Assembly: GCF_000972495.1 (NCBI RefSeq)
Contig: NZ_LATM01000012.1
Coordinates: 1 to 64,000 of the forward strand
Reading direction: 5' to 3'
DNA from: Hymenobacter terrenus
GTDB taxonomy: Bacteria; Bacteroidota; Bacteroidia; Cytophagales; Hymenobacteraceae
Length of the DNA stretch: 64,000 nt
Shown here: positions 43,002 through 51,008 of the stretch, one piece after another
Layout of the letters: each line of letters opens with the position of its first letter
Position numbering within the stretch: position 1 is the first letter of the stretch
Notes under the pieces: model-generated
The model's input: the letters and a program-made list of their open reading frames with translations, nothing else
What the model was told of the DNA's origin: nothing
The model's database searches: none
Translations under genes and position numbers: made by a program

Positions 43002-44903
43002 ATGCTTAGGTTTTTTTGCTTCTTATGCCTTGCCGGGTTGCTGAGCTTACCAACCCTGGCTCAATCCCAAAAGCCTACCACCAAGCCCCCGAGGTCCGCT
43101 ACCCCATCAAAGTCCCGCTCTACCCTGGCGCAGCCCAATATCCCGTCTATCTCTACCCAACCCAAAATGCCCGCTGCTTCGGGGCAGCCCCGAATGCCAG
43201 CTCAGGGCAATAACTCGCCGGAGCGCCGCACCTACTGCAACCCGCTAAACCTGGACTACGGCTACACACCCAACCCCGACCTCACGGCCCTGGGCCGGCA
43301 CCGCACCACCGCCGACCCGGTTATCACCCGCTTCAAGGACGACTACTACCTCTTCTCAACCAACCAGCAGGGCTACTGGTGGAGCCACGACATGGCGAAA
43401 TGGACCTTCGTAGCGCGTTCGTTTCTCAAGCCCGAAAGCAAGAAGCTCGACGACTTGTACGCCCCCACCACCTTCGCGCTCGGCGACACGCTGTTCGTAT
43501 TCGGGTCGACCGAGGAGAAAAACTTTCCCATCTGGATGAGCACCAACCCCAAAGCCGGCACGTGGAAAGAAAAGGTCAGCGCCTTCGAAGTAGAAGCCTG
43601 GGCCCCGGCCTTCTTTGTTGATGAGGACAGCAAGCTCTACCTCTACGGCAGCAGCTCAGACAAAAAAGCTATTTACGGGCAGCAAATCGACCCCCGCACA
43701 TTCAAGCCTCTGGGACGCCGCAAGAAGCTGATTGCGCTCGATGGCGAACAATTTGGCTGGCAGCGGCTCGAGGAATACTTCGACCCCAAATCCCAGCCGC
43801 CCGCGCTCGAAGGCGCCTGGATGACCAAGCACGCCGGCAAATACTACCTTCAGTACAGCACGCCCGGCACCGAACTGAGCGGCCCCGCCGATGGGGTGCA
43901 AGTGGGCAACGGGCCGTTGGGACCCTTCCGGCCACAGGCGCAAAATCCGTTTTCGTACAAGCCGGGCGGCTTCGCCCGGGGTGCCGGCAACGGCAGCACC
44001 TTCCAGGACCCCTGGGGCAGCTGGTGGCACACCGCCTCAATGGCCGTAGGGGTAAAAAACAGCGCGGAACGCCGCCTCGGCCTCTGGCCCACCAGCTTCG
44101 ACCCCGACGGCGTGCTCTACACCAACACCTCTTTCGGCGACTACCCGCACTACCTGCCCAGCAGCCTCTCCGACTACGGGCAAAGCATGTTTACGGGTTG
44201 GATGCTCCTCAACTATAACAAGCCCGTGCAGGCTTCCTCCACCCTCGGCAGCTACACACCCAATAATGTAGTCGATGAAAACATCAAGACCTATTGGAGC
44301 GCTGCCTCCGGCCGGCCCGGCGAGTGGCTCCAAACCGACCTCGGACGCCTGAGCACCGTGCATGCCGTGCAAATCAACTACGCCGACCAAGATGCCATCC
44401 TCATGGGCAAGCCCAAGGGCATGTACCACCAGTACCGGCTTTACCATACCGTAGACGGCAAAAGCTGGCAGCTACTCGTCGACAAAAGCCAGAACACCAG
44501 CGACCTACCCCACGACTATCTGGAACTGCGAGCCCCCGTCAAAACTCGCTACCTAAAGCTGGAAAACCGGCACGTACCCACCGGCAAATTCGCTATCAGC
44601 GGCTTCCGGGTATTCGGCCGGGGCGGGGGCAGCGCACCAGAAAAAGTAAAAAGCCTCCTGGTACTGCGGCCCAAGAACGACAAGCGCAATGCCTGGCTGA
44701 AATGGCCTCCGGTCGACGGTGCCTATGCCTACAACATCTACACTAGCAGCAAGTTCGACAAGCTCTACAGCTGCATCATGGTCTACGGAGCCACCGACTA
44801 TTATTTCAAAGGCATGGACAAGAATCAGACATACTATTTCACCATTGAGGCAGTCAACGAAAACGGTGTTTCCCCCCGAACGATTGTTCAGGAAGCCCGG
44901 TAA
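43002..44903 (+). CDS. secreted GH43-like protein with discoidin and FnIII-like domains
   Basis: 633 residues from MLRFFCFLCLAGLLSLPTLA, chosen because it makes a compact signal peptide; starts at 42957 or 42975 are possible. A low-complexity Pro/Ser/Thr/Gln linker (about 22-75) is followed by a five-bladed GH43-type propeller (DPVITRFKDDYYLFSTNQQG, then YAPTTFALGDTLFVFGSTEE). A F5/8 type C (discoidin) carbohydrate-binding domain lies near 410-545 (VVDENIKTYWSAASGRPGEW), and a fibronectin III-like end follows. It should bind and cleave an extracellular polysaccharide. No T9SS tail is apparent. Confidence 0.85.
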   Translation: MLRFFCFLCLAGLLSLPTLAQSQKPTTKPPRSATPSKSRSTLAQPNIPSISTQPKMPAASGQPRMPAQGNNSPERRTYCNPLNLDYGYTPNPDLTALGRHRTTADPVITRFKDDYYLFSTNQQGYWWSHDMAKWTFVARSFLKPESKKLDDLYAPTTFALGDTLFVFGSTEEKNFPIWMSTNPKAGTWKEKVSAFEVEAWAPAFFVDEDSKLYLYGSSSDKKAIYGQQIDPRTFKPLGRRKKLIALDGEQFGWQRLEEYFDPKSQPPALEGAWMTKHAGKYYLQYSTPGTELSGPADGVQVGNGPLGPFRPQAQNPFSYKPGGFARGAGNGSTFQDPWGSWWHTASMAVGVKNSAERRLGLWPTSFDPDGVLYTNTSFGDYPHYLPSSLSDYGQSMFTGWMLLNYNKPVQASSTLGSYTPNNVVDENIKTYWSAASGRPGEWLQTDLGRLSTVHAVQINYADQDAILMGKPKGMYHQYRLYHTVDGKSWQLLVDKSQNTSDLPHDYLELRAPVKTRYLKLENRHVPTGKFAISGFRVFGRGGGSAPEKVKSLLVLRPKNDKRNAWLKWPPVDGAYAYNIYTSSKFDKLYSCIMVYGATDYYFKGMDKNQTYYFTIEAVNENGVSPRTIVQEAR

Positions 44904-45012
44904 AAGACTTTCTCACGATTTTCCCGTAAATAGCCAGCCACTCGCGAAACGTGCGGCAGTCCCTTTAAACTAGCTACCAAATAATAAATTAGTCGTTTAG
45001 GCTATCAAAATC

Positions 45013-45069
45013 AAAACGGTAAACGCCCTGGCAGAATCAAATTGATTCTGCCAGGGCGTTTACCGTTTT
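45013..45069. repeat. perfect palindrome, 28-base arms, 1-base spacer
   Basis: Arms 45013-45040 and 45042-45069 are exact reverse complements around a single A. The A-run at one end and T-run at the other make it a strong bidirectional terminator, 110 bases after the GH43-discoidin stop. The almost loopless centre (aatcaaattgatt) is unusual for a terminator. Confidence 0.85.
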
Positions 45070-45202
45070 ATCGCCGTTCAGGTAAGTAATAGAGTGTAGA
45101 GGTCAAGCAATTCCTATTTTACAGGTTCCTTTTAACCTTCTTGTATGAGCTCTTCTCTAGTTTATAAAAGGCAAATCATCAATCATACACGGCCTAAAAA
45201 CG

Positions 45203-45233
45203 AAGAAGCCCGCCAGTTATCGGCGGGCTTCTT
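45203..45233 (-). terminator. terminator after tRNA-Asn
   Basis: Perfect 12-base stem aagaagcccgcc (45203-45214) and ggcgggcttctt (45222-45233) with a 7-base loop, ten bases past the tRNA 3' end on the minus strand. Confidence 0.85.
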
Positions 45234-45242
45234 GTCGTGTAG

Positions 45243-45316
45243 CGCTCCCTCCTGGGCTCGAACCAGGGACCCTCTGATTAACAGTCAGATGCTCTAACCG
45301 GCTGAGCTAAGGAAGC
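45243..45316 (-). tRNA. tRNA-Asn(GTT)
   Basis: Acceptor GCTTCCT/AGGGAGC (with G-U/mismatch tolerance), D-arm GCTCAGCCGGTTAGAGC, anticodon loop CTGTTAA with GTT, T-loop GGTTCGAGCC. 74 nt, CCA not encoded. Single gene. Confidence 0.95.
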
Positions 45317-45425
45317 AATTTCTTGCCCGAAACCCGGTGTTGTTGTTTCGGAATGCAAACTTACGACCTTCTCTAAAAAGCCGCAAGCTTAATCCGTTTT
45401 TTTTCAAAAAAATTTACAGCGCTGT

Positions 45426-45890
45426 TTAGTTCGTAATATTAAGCAAGGAGCCTTGTAAGCTTGTACTGTACTGTTTTAGAGGCCGTGGAGTCGGCCCACC
45501 CGTAATCTGCCCCTTTAAATCAAATTGAGAATTACAGCAGGAATCACGCATGAATAAGCCGGAACGGTCTAGGCTTACCAACGCACAAGCATCTAATGGC
45601 CGGTACGGACAGTTGCGCTCGAACGCCAAATAGACACCTGCGCTCTGCTGCACCACAATTACTCCTCTCACTCCGCCATCGCCGGCCGGCCCTTTCACAG
45701 GGATGGTCACAGCCCCGTTTAGGTTGCGTAGCTTGGCGTATTCCTGGTTGGTGATGTTGATGCTGAGATTTACCGGCGCGTATGGTATCAGCGGTTGTTC
45801 TTCGTTTTTCGACCCGCAGCCACCGAGCCCCAGAGCAAGGGAGAGAACACTCAGCAAGGTGTAAAAGGATTGAATAGCTAGCGTTTTCAT
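45426..45890 (-). CDS. Rieske-like lipoprotein without cluster ligands
   Basis: 154 residues. Signal and lipobox: hydrophobic SFYTLLSVLSLALGLGG then Cys25. The C-terminal part has the Rieske outline: an ERNCPYRPLD segment where C-x-H is expected and DSCCNSQFDLKGQITGGPTP where C-x2-H-G-S is expected, then RPLKQYSTSL as in Rieske proteins. Yet the protein has no histidine at all, so it cannot hold a [2Fe-2S] Rieske cluster. Four cysteines (94, 102, 118, 119) could form disulfides instead. Such degenerate Rieske-fold lipoproteins exist in Bacteroidota. Role unknown. Confidence 0.7.
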   Translation of the reverse strand: MKTLAIQSFYTLLSVLSLALGLGGCGSKNEEQPLIPYAPVNLSINITNQEYAKLRNLNGAVTIPVKGPAGDGGVRGVIVVQQSAGVYLAFERNCPYRPLDACALVSLDRSGLFMRDSCCNSQFDLKGQITGGPTPRPLKQYSTSLQGSLLNITN

Positions 45891-46040
45891 CGTATAAAAG
45901 CGTTGACTTCTGAGATAAGGTAGGAATAGTTGGCGACAACACTACCCGTGAATTAATTTCCACTGGGCAGCTAAACGGTCCGTCCCGCCAAGTATTGCTT
46001 GGTAGAGCGGACCGTCAACCATTTCCAGTCGATGAAAAGC

Positions 46041-47012
46041 CTACTTCTTAAATAGCGAATTGACGAAAGTATGCCGGTCAAACAGCTGCAAATCGGTCAT
46101 CTTCTCCCCCACACCGATGTAGCGAACCGGAATGCTGAACTGGTCCGAAATACCGATGACCACGCCTCCACGAGCGGTGCCGTCGAGCTTGGTGATGGCC
46201 AGAGCCGTCACTTCGGTGGCTTTGGTAAACTCTTTGGCTTGCAAAAAGGCGTTCTGACCAGTGCTACCGTCCAGCACCAACAACACCTCGTGGGGCGCGT
46301 CGGGAATCACCTTCTGCATCACGCGCTTGATTTTGCTCAGCTCGTTCATCAGGTTCACCTTGTTGTGCAGGCGGCCTGCAGTGTCGATGATAACCACATC
46401 AGCGCCCATTTCCACACCTTTCAGCACGGCATCGTAGGCCACGGAGGCCGGGTCGGTATTCATGCCATGGCTAACCACAGGCACGCCCACCCGCTGCCCC
46501 CAGATAATGAGCTGGTCGACAGCAGCAGCCCGGAAGGTATCGGCGGCGCCTAATACTACCTTTTTACCAGCCGAATGAAAGCGGTGCGCCAGTTTGCCAA
46601 TAGTAGTGGTTTTGCCCACACCATTCACCCCCACCACCATAATCACGTAAGGCTGGCCAGAGTTACCAGCGCTGTCTAACAGGGCTAGTGAGCCAGAGTT
46701 ATTATCCTCTAGCAACGCAGCAATTTCTTCGCGCAAGATGCGGTCCAGCTCGCCGGTGCTCACATACTTGTCACGTGCTACGCGCGCCTCAATGCGGTTG
46801 ATAACCTTCACTGTAGTCTCAATACCTACATCGGCGTGCACCAGCAGACCCTCCAGGTCGTCGAGCACAGCTTCGTCCACGGTGCTTTTGCCCACCACGG
46901 CTTTACTGAGCTGCTCGAAGAAACTGGTCTTGGTCTTTTCCAAGCCCGCATCAAGCGAGGCTTGCTGCGTGGTGCTTTCCTTATCCTTTTTAAAAAAATC
47001 GAATAAACCCAT
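46041..47012 (-). CDS. ftsY: signal recognition particle receptor FtsY
   Basis: 323 residues. SRP GTPase that docks ribosome-SRP complexes at the inner membrane. The N-terminal acidic A domain is nearly absent (MGLFDFFKKDKESTTQQ, typical of short FtsY with a membrane-touching amphipathic start). The NG domain shows GVNGVGKTTTIGKLAHRF, DTAGRLHNKVNLMNELSKI, and TKLDGTARGG. It follows rpmG-DUF4295 on the same strand, but a terminator and an inverted repeat lie between, so it likely has its own promoter. Confidence 0.95.
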   Translation of the reverse strand: MGLFDFFKKDKESTTQQASLDAGLEKTKTSFFEQLSKAVVGKSTVDEAVLDDLEGLLVHADVGIETTVKVINRIEARVARDKYVSTGELDRILREEIAALLEDNNSGSLALLDSAGNSGQPYVIMVVGVNGVGKTTTIGKLAHRFHSAGKKVVLGAADTFRAAAVDQLIIWGQRVGVPVVSHGMNTDPASVAYDAVLKGVEMGADVVIIDTAGRLHNKVNLMNELSKIKRVMQKVIPDAPHEVLLVLDGSTGQNAFLQAKEFTKATEVTALAITKLDGTARGGVVIGISDQFSIPVRYIGVGEKMTDLQLFDRHTFVNSLFKK

Positions 47013-47028
47013 AGTGATGGCAACGCAA

Positions 47029-47104
47029 AGCTCCAGCTTCGCGCATCGTTGAACGGTAACATAACAGCAGCGCCACTAGCACTACCGGACGCGAAGCTGG
47101 AGCT
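47029..47104. repeat. inverted repeat with GCGAAGCTGGAGCT arms
   Basis: Arms agctccagcttcgcg (47029-47043) and cgcgaagctggagct (47090-47104) are exact complements around a 46-base middle containing gcgccactagcactacc. It lies in the leader of ftsY, before the terminator of the upstream operon. The form (GC-rich short arms, intergenic) is that of REP-like or small non-autonomous elements. Other intergenic palindromes here share words such as GTAGTGC and GCGAAG. Confidence 0.6.
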
Positions 47105-47118
47105 ACGCGCTACAACGC

Positions 47119-47146
47119 AAAAAGTCCCACGAAGGTGGGACTTTTT
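47119..47146 (-). terminator. terminator after the DUF4295 gene
   Basis: aaaaagtcccac (47119-47130) pairs with gtgggacttttt (47135-47146), 12 bases, loop gaag. On the minus strand it ends in a U-run. It separates rpmG-DUF4295 from ftsY. Confidence 0.85.
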
Positions 47147-47181
47147 AATCTTTTACAAAGCCGATGAAGCCGGCCAACAAC

Positions 47182-47346
47182 TTATTTATTGCCGGTAGCC
47201 AGGTATTCCTGCACTTTTTCGAGGAGCACCATTTCCTCACGGAAGGTGTAAGCACCGGTTTTCTCCGATTTCACGGCGCGAATAACCTTTGCCCAGTTCT
47301 TGGCATTCTCTGTCGATTTCAGAGTTGCTACTACTTTCTTAGCCAT
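47182..47346 (-). CDS. DUF4295 protein (Bacteroidota ribosome-associated)
   Basis: 54 residues (165 bases with stop), a small basic protein: MAKKVVATLKSTENAKNWAK, then RAVKSEKTGAYTFREEMVLL and ending EYLATGNK. This is the DUF4295 family, specific to Bacteroidota and placed next to rpmG. As I recall, a protein of this kind was seen in the Flavobacterium ribosome structure (bL38); that identity should be checked. It follows rpmG by 8 bases and shares its promoter. Confidence 0.85.
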   Translation of the reverse strand: MAKKVVATLKSTENAKNWAKVIRAVKSEKTGAYTFREEMVLLEKVQEYLATGNK

Positions 47347-47354
47347 TGTTCAGG

Positions 47355-47537
47355 TTATTTAATTTCCTTGTGAACAGTCATTTTCTTGAGGATGGGGTTG
47401 AATTTCTTCAACTCGATGCGCTCAGGGGTATTCTTGCGGTTCTTGGTGGTGATGTAGCGCGAGGTGCCCGGCATCCCCGAGTTTTTATGCTCGGTGCATT
47501 CCATGATAACCTGCACCCGGTTTCCTTTCTTGGCCAT
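47355..47537 (-). CDS. rpmG: 50S ribosomal protein L33
   Basis: 60 residues from MAKKGNRVQVIMECTEHKNS; the ORF extends upstream through the promoter and is cut at this ATG. The single CT pattern (MECTEH, no CxxC pairs) shows the zinc-free (C-minus) form of bL33. The C-terminus KKFNPILKKMTVHKEIK is standard. It lies 35 bases downstream of a Bacteroidota promoter and is joined to the DUF4295 gene. rpmB, the usual neighbour, lies 2 kb upstream, separated by a peptidase gene. Confidence 0.95.
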   Translation of the reverse strand: MAKKGNRVQVIMECTEHKNSGMPGTSRYITTKNRKNTPERIELKKFNPILKKMTVHKEIK

Positions 47538-47571
47538 CTCGACGGGGGTGTGATTTTTAAATTTAGGACTG

Positions 47572-47603
47572 CAAAGGTACGGCTCTTTTCGGAAATGACC
47601 AAG
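47572..47603 (-). promoter_or_regulatory. promoter for rpmG-DUF4295
   Basis: Minus strand: CTTG (47600-47603), 20 bases, TACCTTTG (47572-47579). The -7 box is perfect; the -33 box has one mismatch. Confidence 0.75.
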
Positions 47604-47695
47604 AGAAAGTAACGCCAACTTTCAGTCGGCGAAGCAGAACGACGTTTCCCAGACCGCTTAAAAGAAAAAATGACTTCAGTCGGCCTCTTGGCATA

Positions 47696-49399
47696 TTACT
47701 TCAGCGTGGGCAGTTGCCAGTTTTCCAACCCGCTGGGCTCGGCCATCAACCGCTCAATATCAGCCACGGTGCGCGGGACTTCGCTGGAAAGATTTTCGTA
47801 GCCAGAAGCTGTAATCAATATATCGTCCTCGATGCGCACACCAATATTCCACCACTTGGGGTCGCAGGGTGAGCCGGCGGGAATATAGATACCGGGCTCG
47901 ACGGTGATGACATTACCGGCCTGCAGGGGGCCATAGCTGCCGCGGTCGTGCACGTCGAGGCCAAGGTAGTGGCTGGCTCCGTGGGGATAATACCGGCGCA
48001 CTTCCTCTTTCTTTTTGATGATGCCCAGCTTCAGCAAGCCAGTGGCTACCACGCCCTGCGTGGCTTTATTGGGGGCATCAAATTTGGCGCCGGGGCGGCA
48101 GGCAGCAAAACCAGCTTCTTGAGCGGCTAGTACCAGCTCGTAAATCTGGCGCTGGGCTGGGCTGAAGGTCCCAGAGGGCGGGGCAGTTCGCGTGACATCG
48201 GCGGAGTAGCCGTGGTATTCGGCACCGCAATCCATGAGCACGAGGTCGTTGTCGAGATGCTGGCGGTCGTCGGTTTCGTAATGCAGAATGCAAGCGTTGG
48301 CCCCACCACCCACAATGCTGGGGTAGCCTTGGAACTCCGCCCCGTAGCGACGATAGACGTACTCGTGCAGGCCCTGCACTTCCATCTCACCCACTTCGGG
48401 GCGTAGTAGTTTCATCACCTCGCGTTGGCCCACAGCGCTAATGCGGATGGCGCGGCGCAGTAGGACCAGTTCTTCGGGCGTTTTAACGGCCCGCAACTTA
48501 TCTAACTGCTCGCCGAGGGTAGATCCGTCGAAACGCCCCGGCGGGTGGGCGGCGATGGCCGCTTGCCGGGCCGCGTCGGTAGTGGCAGCCAAGTAAGCTT
48601 TCACTAAGGCGGACGCTGCCAAAATTGGCTTTTCCTTTATATCGTTGGCAAGGTAGTCGGCAATGGCTTTGGCATCAGTGAGCCCGTGGCCGCGAATCAG
48701 GTTTTCTACTTCGAAGAGAGCGGGATTATAATCGGCCGGCACACCGGCCTGCTGACGAAAGGTGGCGACTAGGCTGTGCAGGTCGGCGGGGTTGCTCGGG
48801 TCGTCACGCGTGTCCGTGGGTAGGTTTGTAAGTAGTACCTGGCTGAAATCGGCCCACGGAATGCCTATAGTGGCGAATTCTTTGTTGTCAGCAGTATACT
48901 GTAATGCTAGCTGCGTCTTGGCCCCGGCCGCCCCCAGGCGACGGCCAGTCCACTGCTCCCGGGCTGGGTCCCGAGGCTGAGTAAATAACACCTCCGTAAC
49001 ACCGGCCTGCCCGCCTATCGTGCGAGGCTCCTTGAACAGCAGCAGCACGGCGTCGGGCTCATCATAGCCAGTGAGATAATAAAAATCAGGGTTTTGATGG
49101 TAGACGTAGTCCACATCGTTGGCCCGGTTGCGGACGGGCGCGGCAAATAATACTGCCACCCCACGCGGCGGCAATTGCGCCCGCAATAGCTCACGCCGCT
49201 GCTGATGAAAGGCTGGCGGAAGGAAATCGGTGGGCCGGGCGGGGACGGATGATGCAGAAAGTGTCTCATTAACAGAGGAAACCGGCTTTTGAGCCAAGCC
49301 CGCAAAACCTGTCAGCAACAACCCGGCACCAACAAGCCATTGACAAACCAGCCGCAATCGTGATGATGAACGCAGGCGTAAGAAAGACGGCAACGGCAT
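47696..49399 (-). CDS. secreted Xaa-Pro aminopeptidase (M24B)
   Basis: 567 residues. An N-terminal signal peptide (WLVGAGLLLTGFAGLAQ) precedes an aminopeptidase P N-terminal domain (RRELLRAQLPPRGVAVLFAA) and the pita-bread M24 domain. The five metal ligands are visible: Asp in MDCGAEYHGY and SADVTRT, His in GASHYLGLDVHD, Glu in VEPGIYIPAG and RIEDDILITA. It removes N-terminal residues before Pro, here probably in the periplasm. It stands between rpmB and rpmG, which are usually adjacent, suggesting insertion of this gene in an ancestor. Confidence 0.9.
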   Translation of the reverse strand: MPLPSFLRLRSSSRLRLVCQWLVGAGLLLTGFAGLAQKPVSSVNETLSASSVPARPTDFLPPAFHQQRRELLRAQLPPRGVAVLFAAPVRNRANDVDYVYHQNPDFYYLTGYDEPDAVLLLFKEPRTIGGQAGVTEVLFTQPRDPAREQWTGRRLGAAGAKTQLALQYTADNKEFATIGIPWADFSQVLLTNLPTDTRDDPSNPADLHSLVATFRQQAGVPADYNPALFEVENLIRGHGLTDAKAIADYLANDIKEKPILAASALVKAYLAATTDAARQAAIAAHPPGRFDGSTLGEQLDKLRAVKTPEELVLLRRAIRISAVGQREVMKLLRPEVGEMEVQGLHEYVYRRYGAEFQGYPSIVGGGANACILHYETDDRQHLDNDLVLMDCGAEYHGYSADVTRTAPPSGTFSPAQRQIYELVLAAQEAGFAACRPGAKFDAPNKATQGVVATGLLKLGIIKKKEEVRRYYPHGASHYLGLDVHDRGSYGPLQAGNVITVEPGIYIPAGSPCDPKWWNIGVRIEDDILITASGYENLSSEVPRTVADIERLMAEPSGLENWQLPTLK

Positions 49400-49454
49400 A
49401 GGACTCGGGTTTTAAAACGTAATTATACTGCTATGTAAGCTACCGGCAATAGAT

Positions 49455-49508
49455 AAAGCCAGCGCCGATACAGTTGCCGTGAGAGGCAAGCGTATCGGCG
49501 CTGGCTTT
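49455..49508 (-). terminator. long hairpin terminator after rpmB
   Basis: Perfect 17-base arms, aaagccagcgccgatac (49455-49471) and gtatcggcgctggcttt (49492-49508), with a further GTTGCC/GGCAAGC-like stem inside. It lies about 90 bases past rpmB and 55 bases before the peptidase start. The single central unit would insulate rpmB from the peptidase gene. Confidence 0.7.
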
Positions 49509-49600
49509 GGAATATTGCGCTTAGTCAATATCCAGTAGTTCGTTGCCGGAAAAGTCGATTTATCCGGCCCCCGACTTACCCAATACTGAATACTTCAATT

Positions 49601-49840
49601 CTAGTAAACGATGAAACCCTGCTCTTTGGCCTTCTTCAGGACCGACATGATGCCGTTCTTGTTGATGGTGCGGATAGTGGACGTAGCCACTTTCAACGTA
49701 ACCCAGGCATCTTGCTCAGGGATGTAGAAGCGCTTTTTCTGCAGGTTCGGATAGAACTTGCGCTTAGTCTTGTTGTTAGCGTGCGAAACGTTGTTACCAA
49801 CGCGGGTACGCTTGCCGGTCAAATCACAAACACGGGCCAT
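49601..49840 (-). CDS. rpmB: 50S ribosomal protein L28
   Basis: 79 residues of bL28: MARVCDLTGKRTRVGNNVSH, ANNKTKRKFYPNLQKKRFY and the C-terminal STIRTINKNGIMSVLKKAKE. Standard length. It has only one Cys, the zinc-free form, matching the zinc-free L33. In Bacteroidota it normally opens the rpmB-rpmG-DUF4295 cluster; here 1.9 kb separate them. Confidence 0.95.
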   Translation of the reverse strand: MARVCDLTGKRTRVGNNVSHANNKTKRKFYPNLQKKRFYIPEQDAWVTLKVATSTIRTINKNGIMSVLKKAKEQGFIVY

Positions 49841-50126
49841 GATATCGGAGGATTAAAATTTACAAAGCAGGGAAACGGGCCGCAAATATCGGCAAAAGTC
49901 TGGCATTCACCAAGCACCCCACCCTTATTTCTGCTCAGATGCGCCCTGAGCGCCTGCGTTAAGCCTAAAAATCATCGGGCTCTGACTGGCCGGCTGTTAT
50001 CTATGCCGCACCACAACCAACTATCAAACGGCTCACCAGCTGCACACCATGTAAGCGACGATAATCGTGAGTCTGGTAGAAACAGACGGGGTTGTTGAAC
50101 AGAGGAACCGTCTTGCTATAAGTACA

Positions 50127-50306
50127 CTACCCTTTTTCTCTTTTCTCTCCGAAACTGTTATTGGCTTTGCGCCATGGGCAGTGGCGGCAGCCATTCTTGC
50201 AGCAGTTGCCGCGGCGCCGGTGGTACTGCTCGGTGAAGACAAGGTAGCCCTCGGGCGTGTAGTAGTAATCGCCGGGCTGCAACGGTGGGGGAATGGAGGT
50301 AGGCAT
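50127..50306 (-). CDS. DUF5522-like small cysteine protein
   Basis: 59 residues, read from the ATG at 50306: MPTSIPPPLQPGDYYYTPEG, YLVFTEQYHRRRGNCCKNG and CRHCPW. This is the DUF5522-type motif YTPEGYxVFTEQYxxxRGxCCxNGCRHCPY. Four Cys plus His in CCxxGCRHC could bind a metal. It is often encoded in bacteria and has human-like relatives (C1orf53 type). A -7 box sits a few bases before the ATG. The overlapping plus-strand frame has no family look. Confidence 0.8.
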   Translation of the reverse strand: MPTSIPPPLQPGDYYYTPEGYLVFTEQYHRRRGNCCKNGCRHCPWRKANNSFGEKREKG

Positions 50307-50314
50307 TGGAGCAC

Positions 50315-50322
50315 CAAAGGTA
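50315..50322 (-). promoter_or_regulatory. -7 element for the DUF5522 gene
   Basis: Minus strand TACCTTTG, ending nine bases before the start codon, implying a nearly leaderless message. No clear -33 TTTG is found at the usual distance. Confidence 0.5.
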
Positions 50323-50378
50323 CGGCTGGTGTACCCTTGCCCAGCGTTATCTTGTTCTTGTCATTCTTTGTCTTTCTC

Positions 50379-50888
50379 ATGAAAACACCTCCGCTTCTGG
50401 CGTGGCCACTACTAGTGGTCGCAGTGTTACGCTGGCCCGAATCGGCAGCTTCGCAAGCCTCTATACCAGTGGTACTGACGGCTGCCAAGGCCCCGGCCGG
50501 CGTGCGCCCCGCCTTGGCCCGCGACGAAGCTACCCTGGCCGACCCTACACGAGAGGCCTTACGCACCTTGCCCCAGGCTAAAAAACGCTTTCTGGCGGGC
50601 CTGCCCGAAGGCGACCAATTTCTGCTGTCGGTGCGGGTGCTGGCTACCGATACCAGCTTCCGGCAAGCGTCAGTACGGGTATTGGGTTGGCACGGCAATA
50701 CGGTGCAGGCACTGCTGCTGGCCGACACGGCTAACTCGGCTGGGGCACACGAGCCAGTACCTATCAGCTTTCCGGAAGCCGCCGTACTGGACTGGACGTT
50801 GCTTCGGGCCAGCGGCCGTGAGGAGGGCAACTACGTGGGTCGCCACCTTGATACCTCGCGCCAGTTGGAGAATATGCCCCTTCGCTAG
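50379..50888 (+). CDS. exported DUF2314-like protein, copy 1
   Basis: 169 residues from MKTPPLLAWPLLVVAVLRWP, which gives a signal peptide; the long upstream ORF extension overlaps the divergent DUF5522 gene and is rejected. The core has the DUF2314 (YegJ-like) outline: AKKRFLAGLPEGDQFLLSVR, VRVLGWHGNTVQALLL, FPEAAVLDWTLLRASGREEG and NYVGRHLDTSR. The DW and the GNYVG near the end are the family's marks. Function unknown. A close paralogue follows 120 bases downstream. Confidence 0.7.
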   Translation: MKTPPLLAWPLLVVAVLRWPESAASQASIPVVLTAAKAPAGVRPALARDEATLADPTREALRTLPQAKKRFLAGLPEGDQFLLSVRVLATDTSFRQASVRVLGWHGNTVQALLLADTANSAGAHEPVPISFPEAAVLDWTLLRASGREEGNYVGRHLDTSRQLENMPLR

Positions 50889-51008
50889 TAGTCTTGGGGT
50901 GTACCAGCCGAAAAGCGTACTTTCGAGCGCATTCCAGCTTCCTCTTCGCTTCGATATAAGCTTCAGTTAGGCGATGGTCGTGTACAAGCTTGCCAAAAAC
51001 CAGTTCTC

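Larger units (their letters stand above)
44904..45242. other. gene-free stretch with two hairpins
   Basis: 339 bases between the GH43-discoidin gene and tRNA-Asn. It holds a 28-base-arm palindrome (45013-45069) and the tRNA-Asn terminator (45203-45233). No ORF is supported. Confidence 0.6.

Noticed and set aside
50067..50378. N-terminal extension of the first DUF2314-like gene
   Set aside because: It overlaps the divergent DUF5522 gene and lacks family character; the ATG at 50379 starts a signal peptide.
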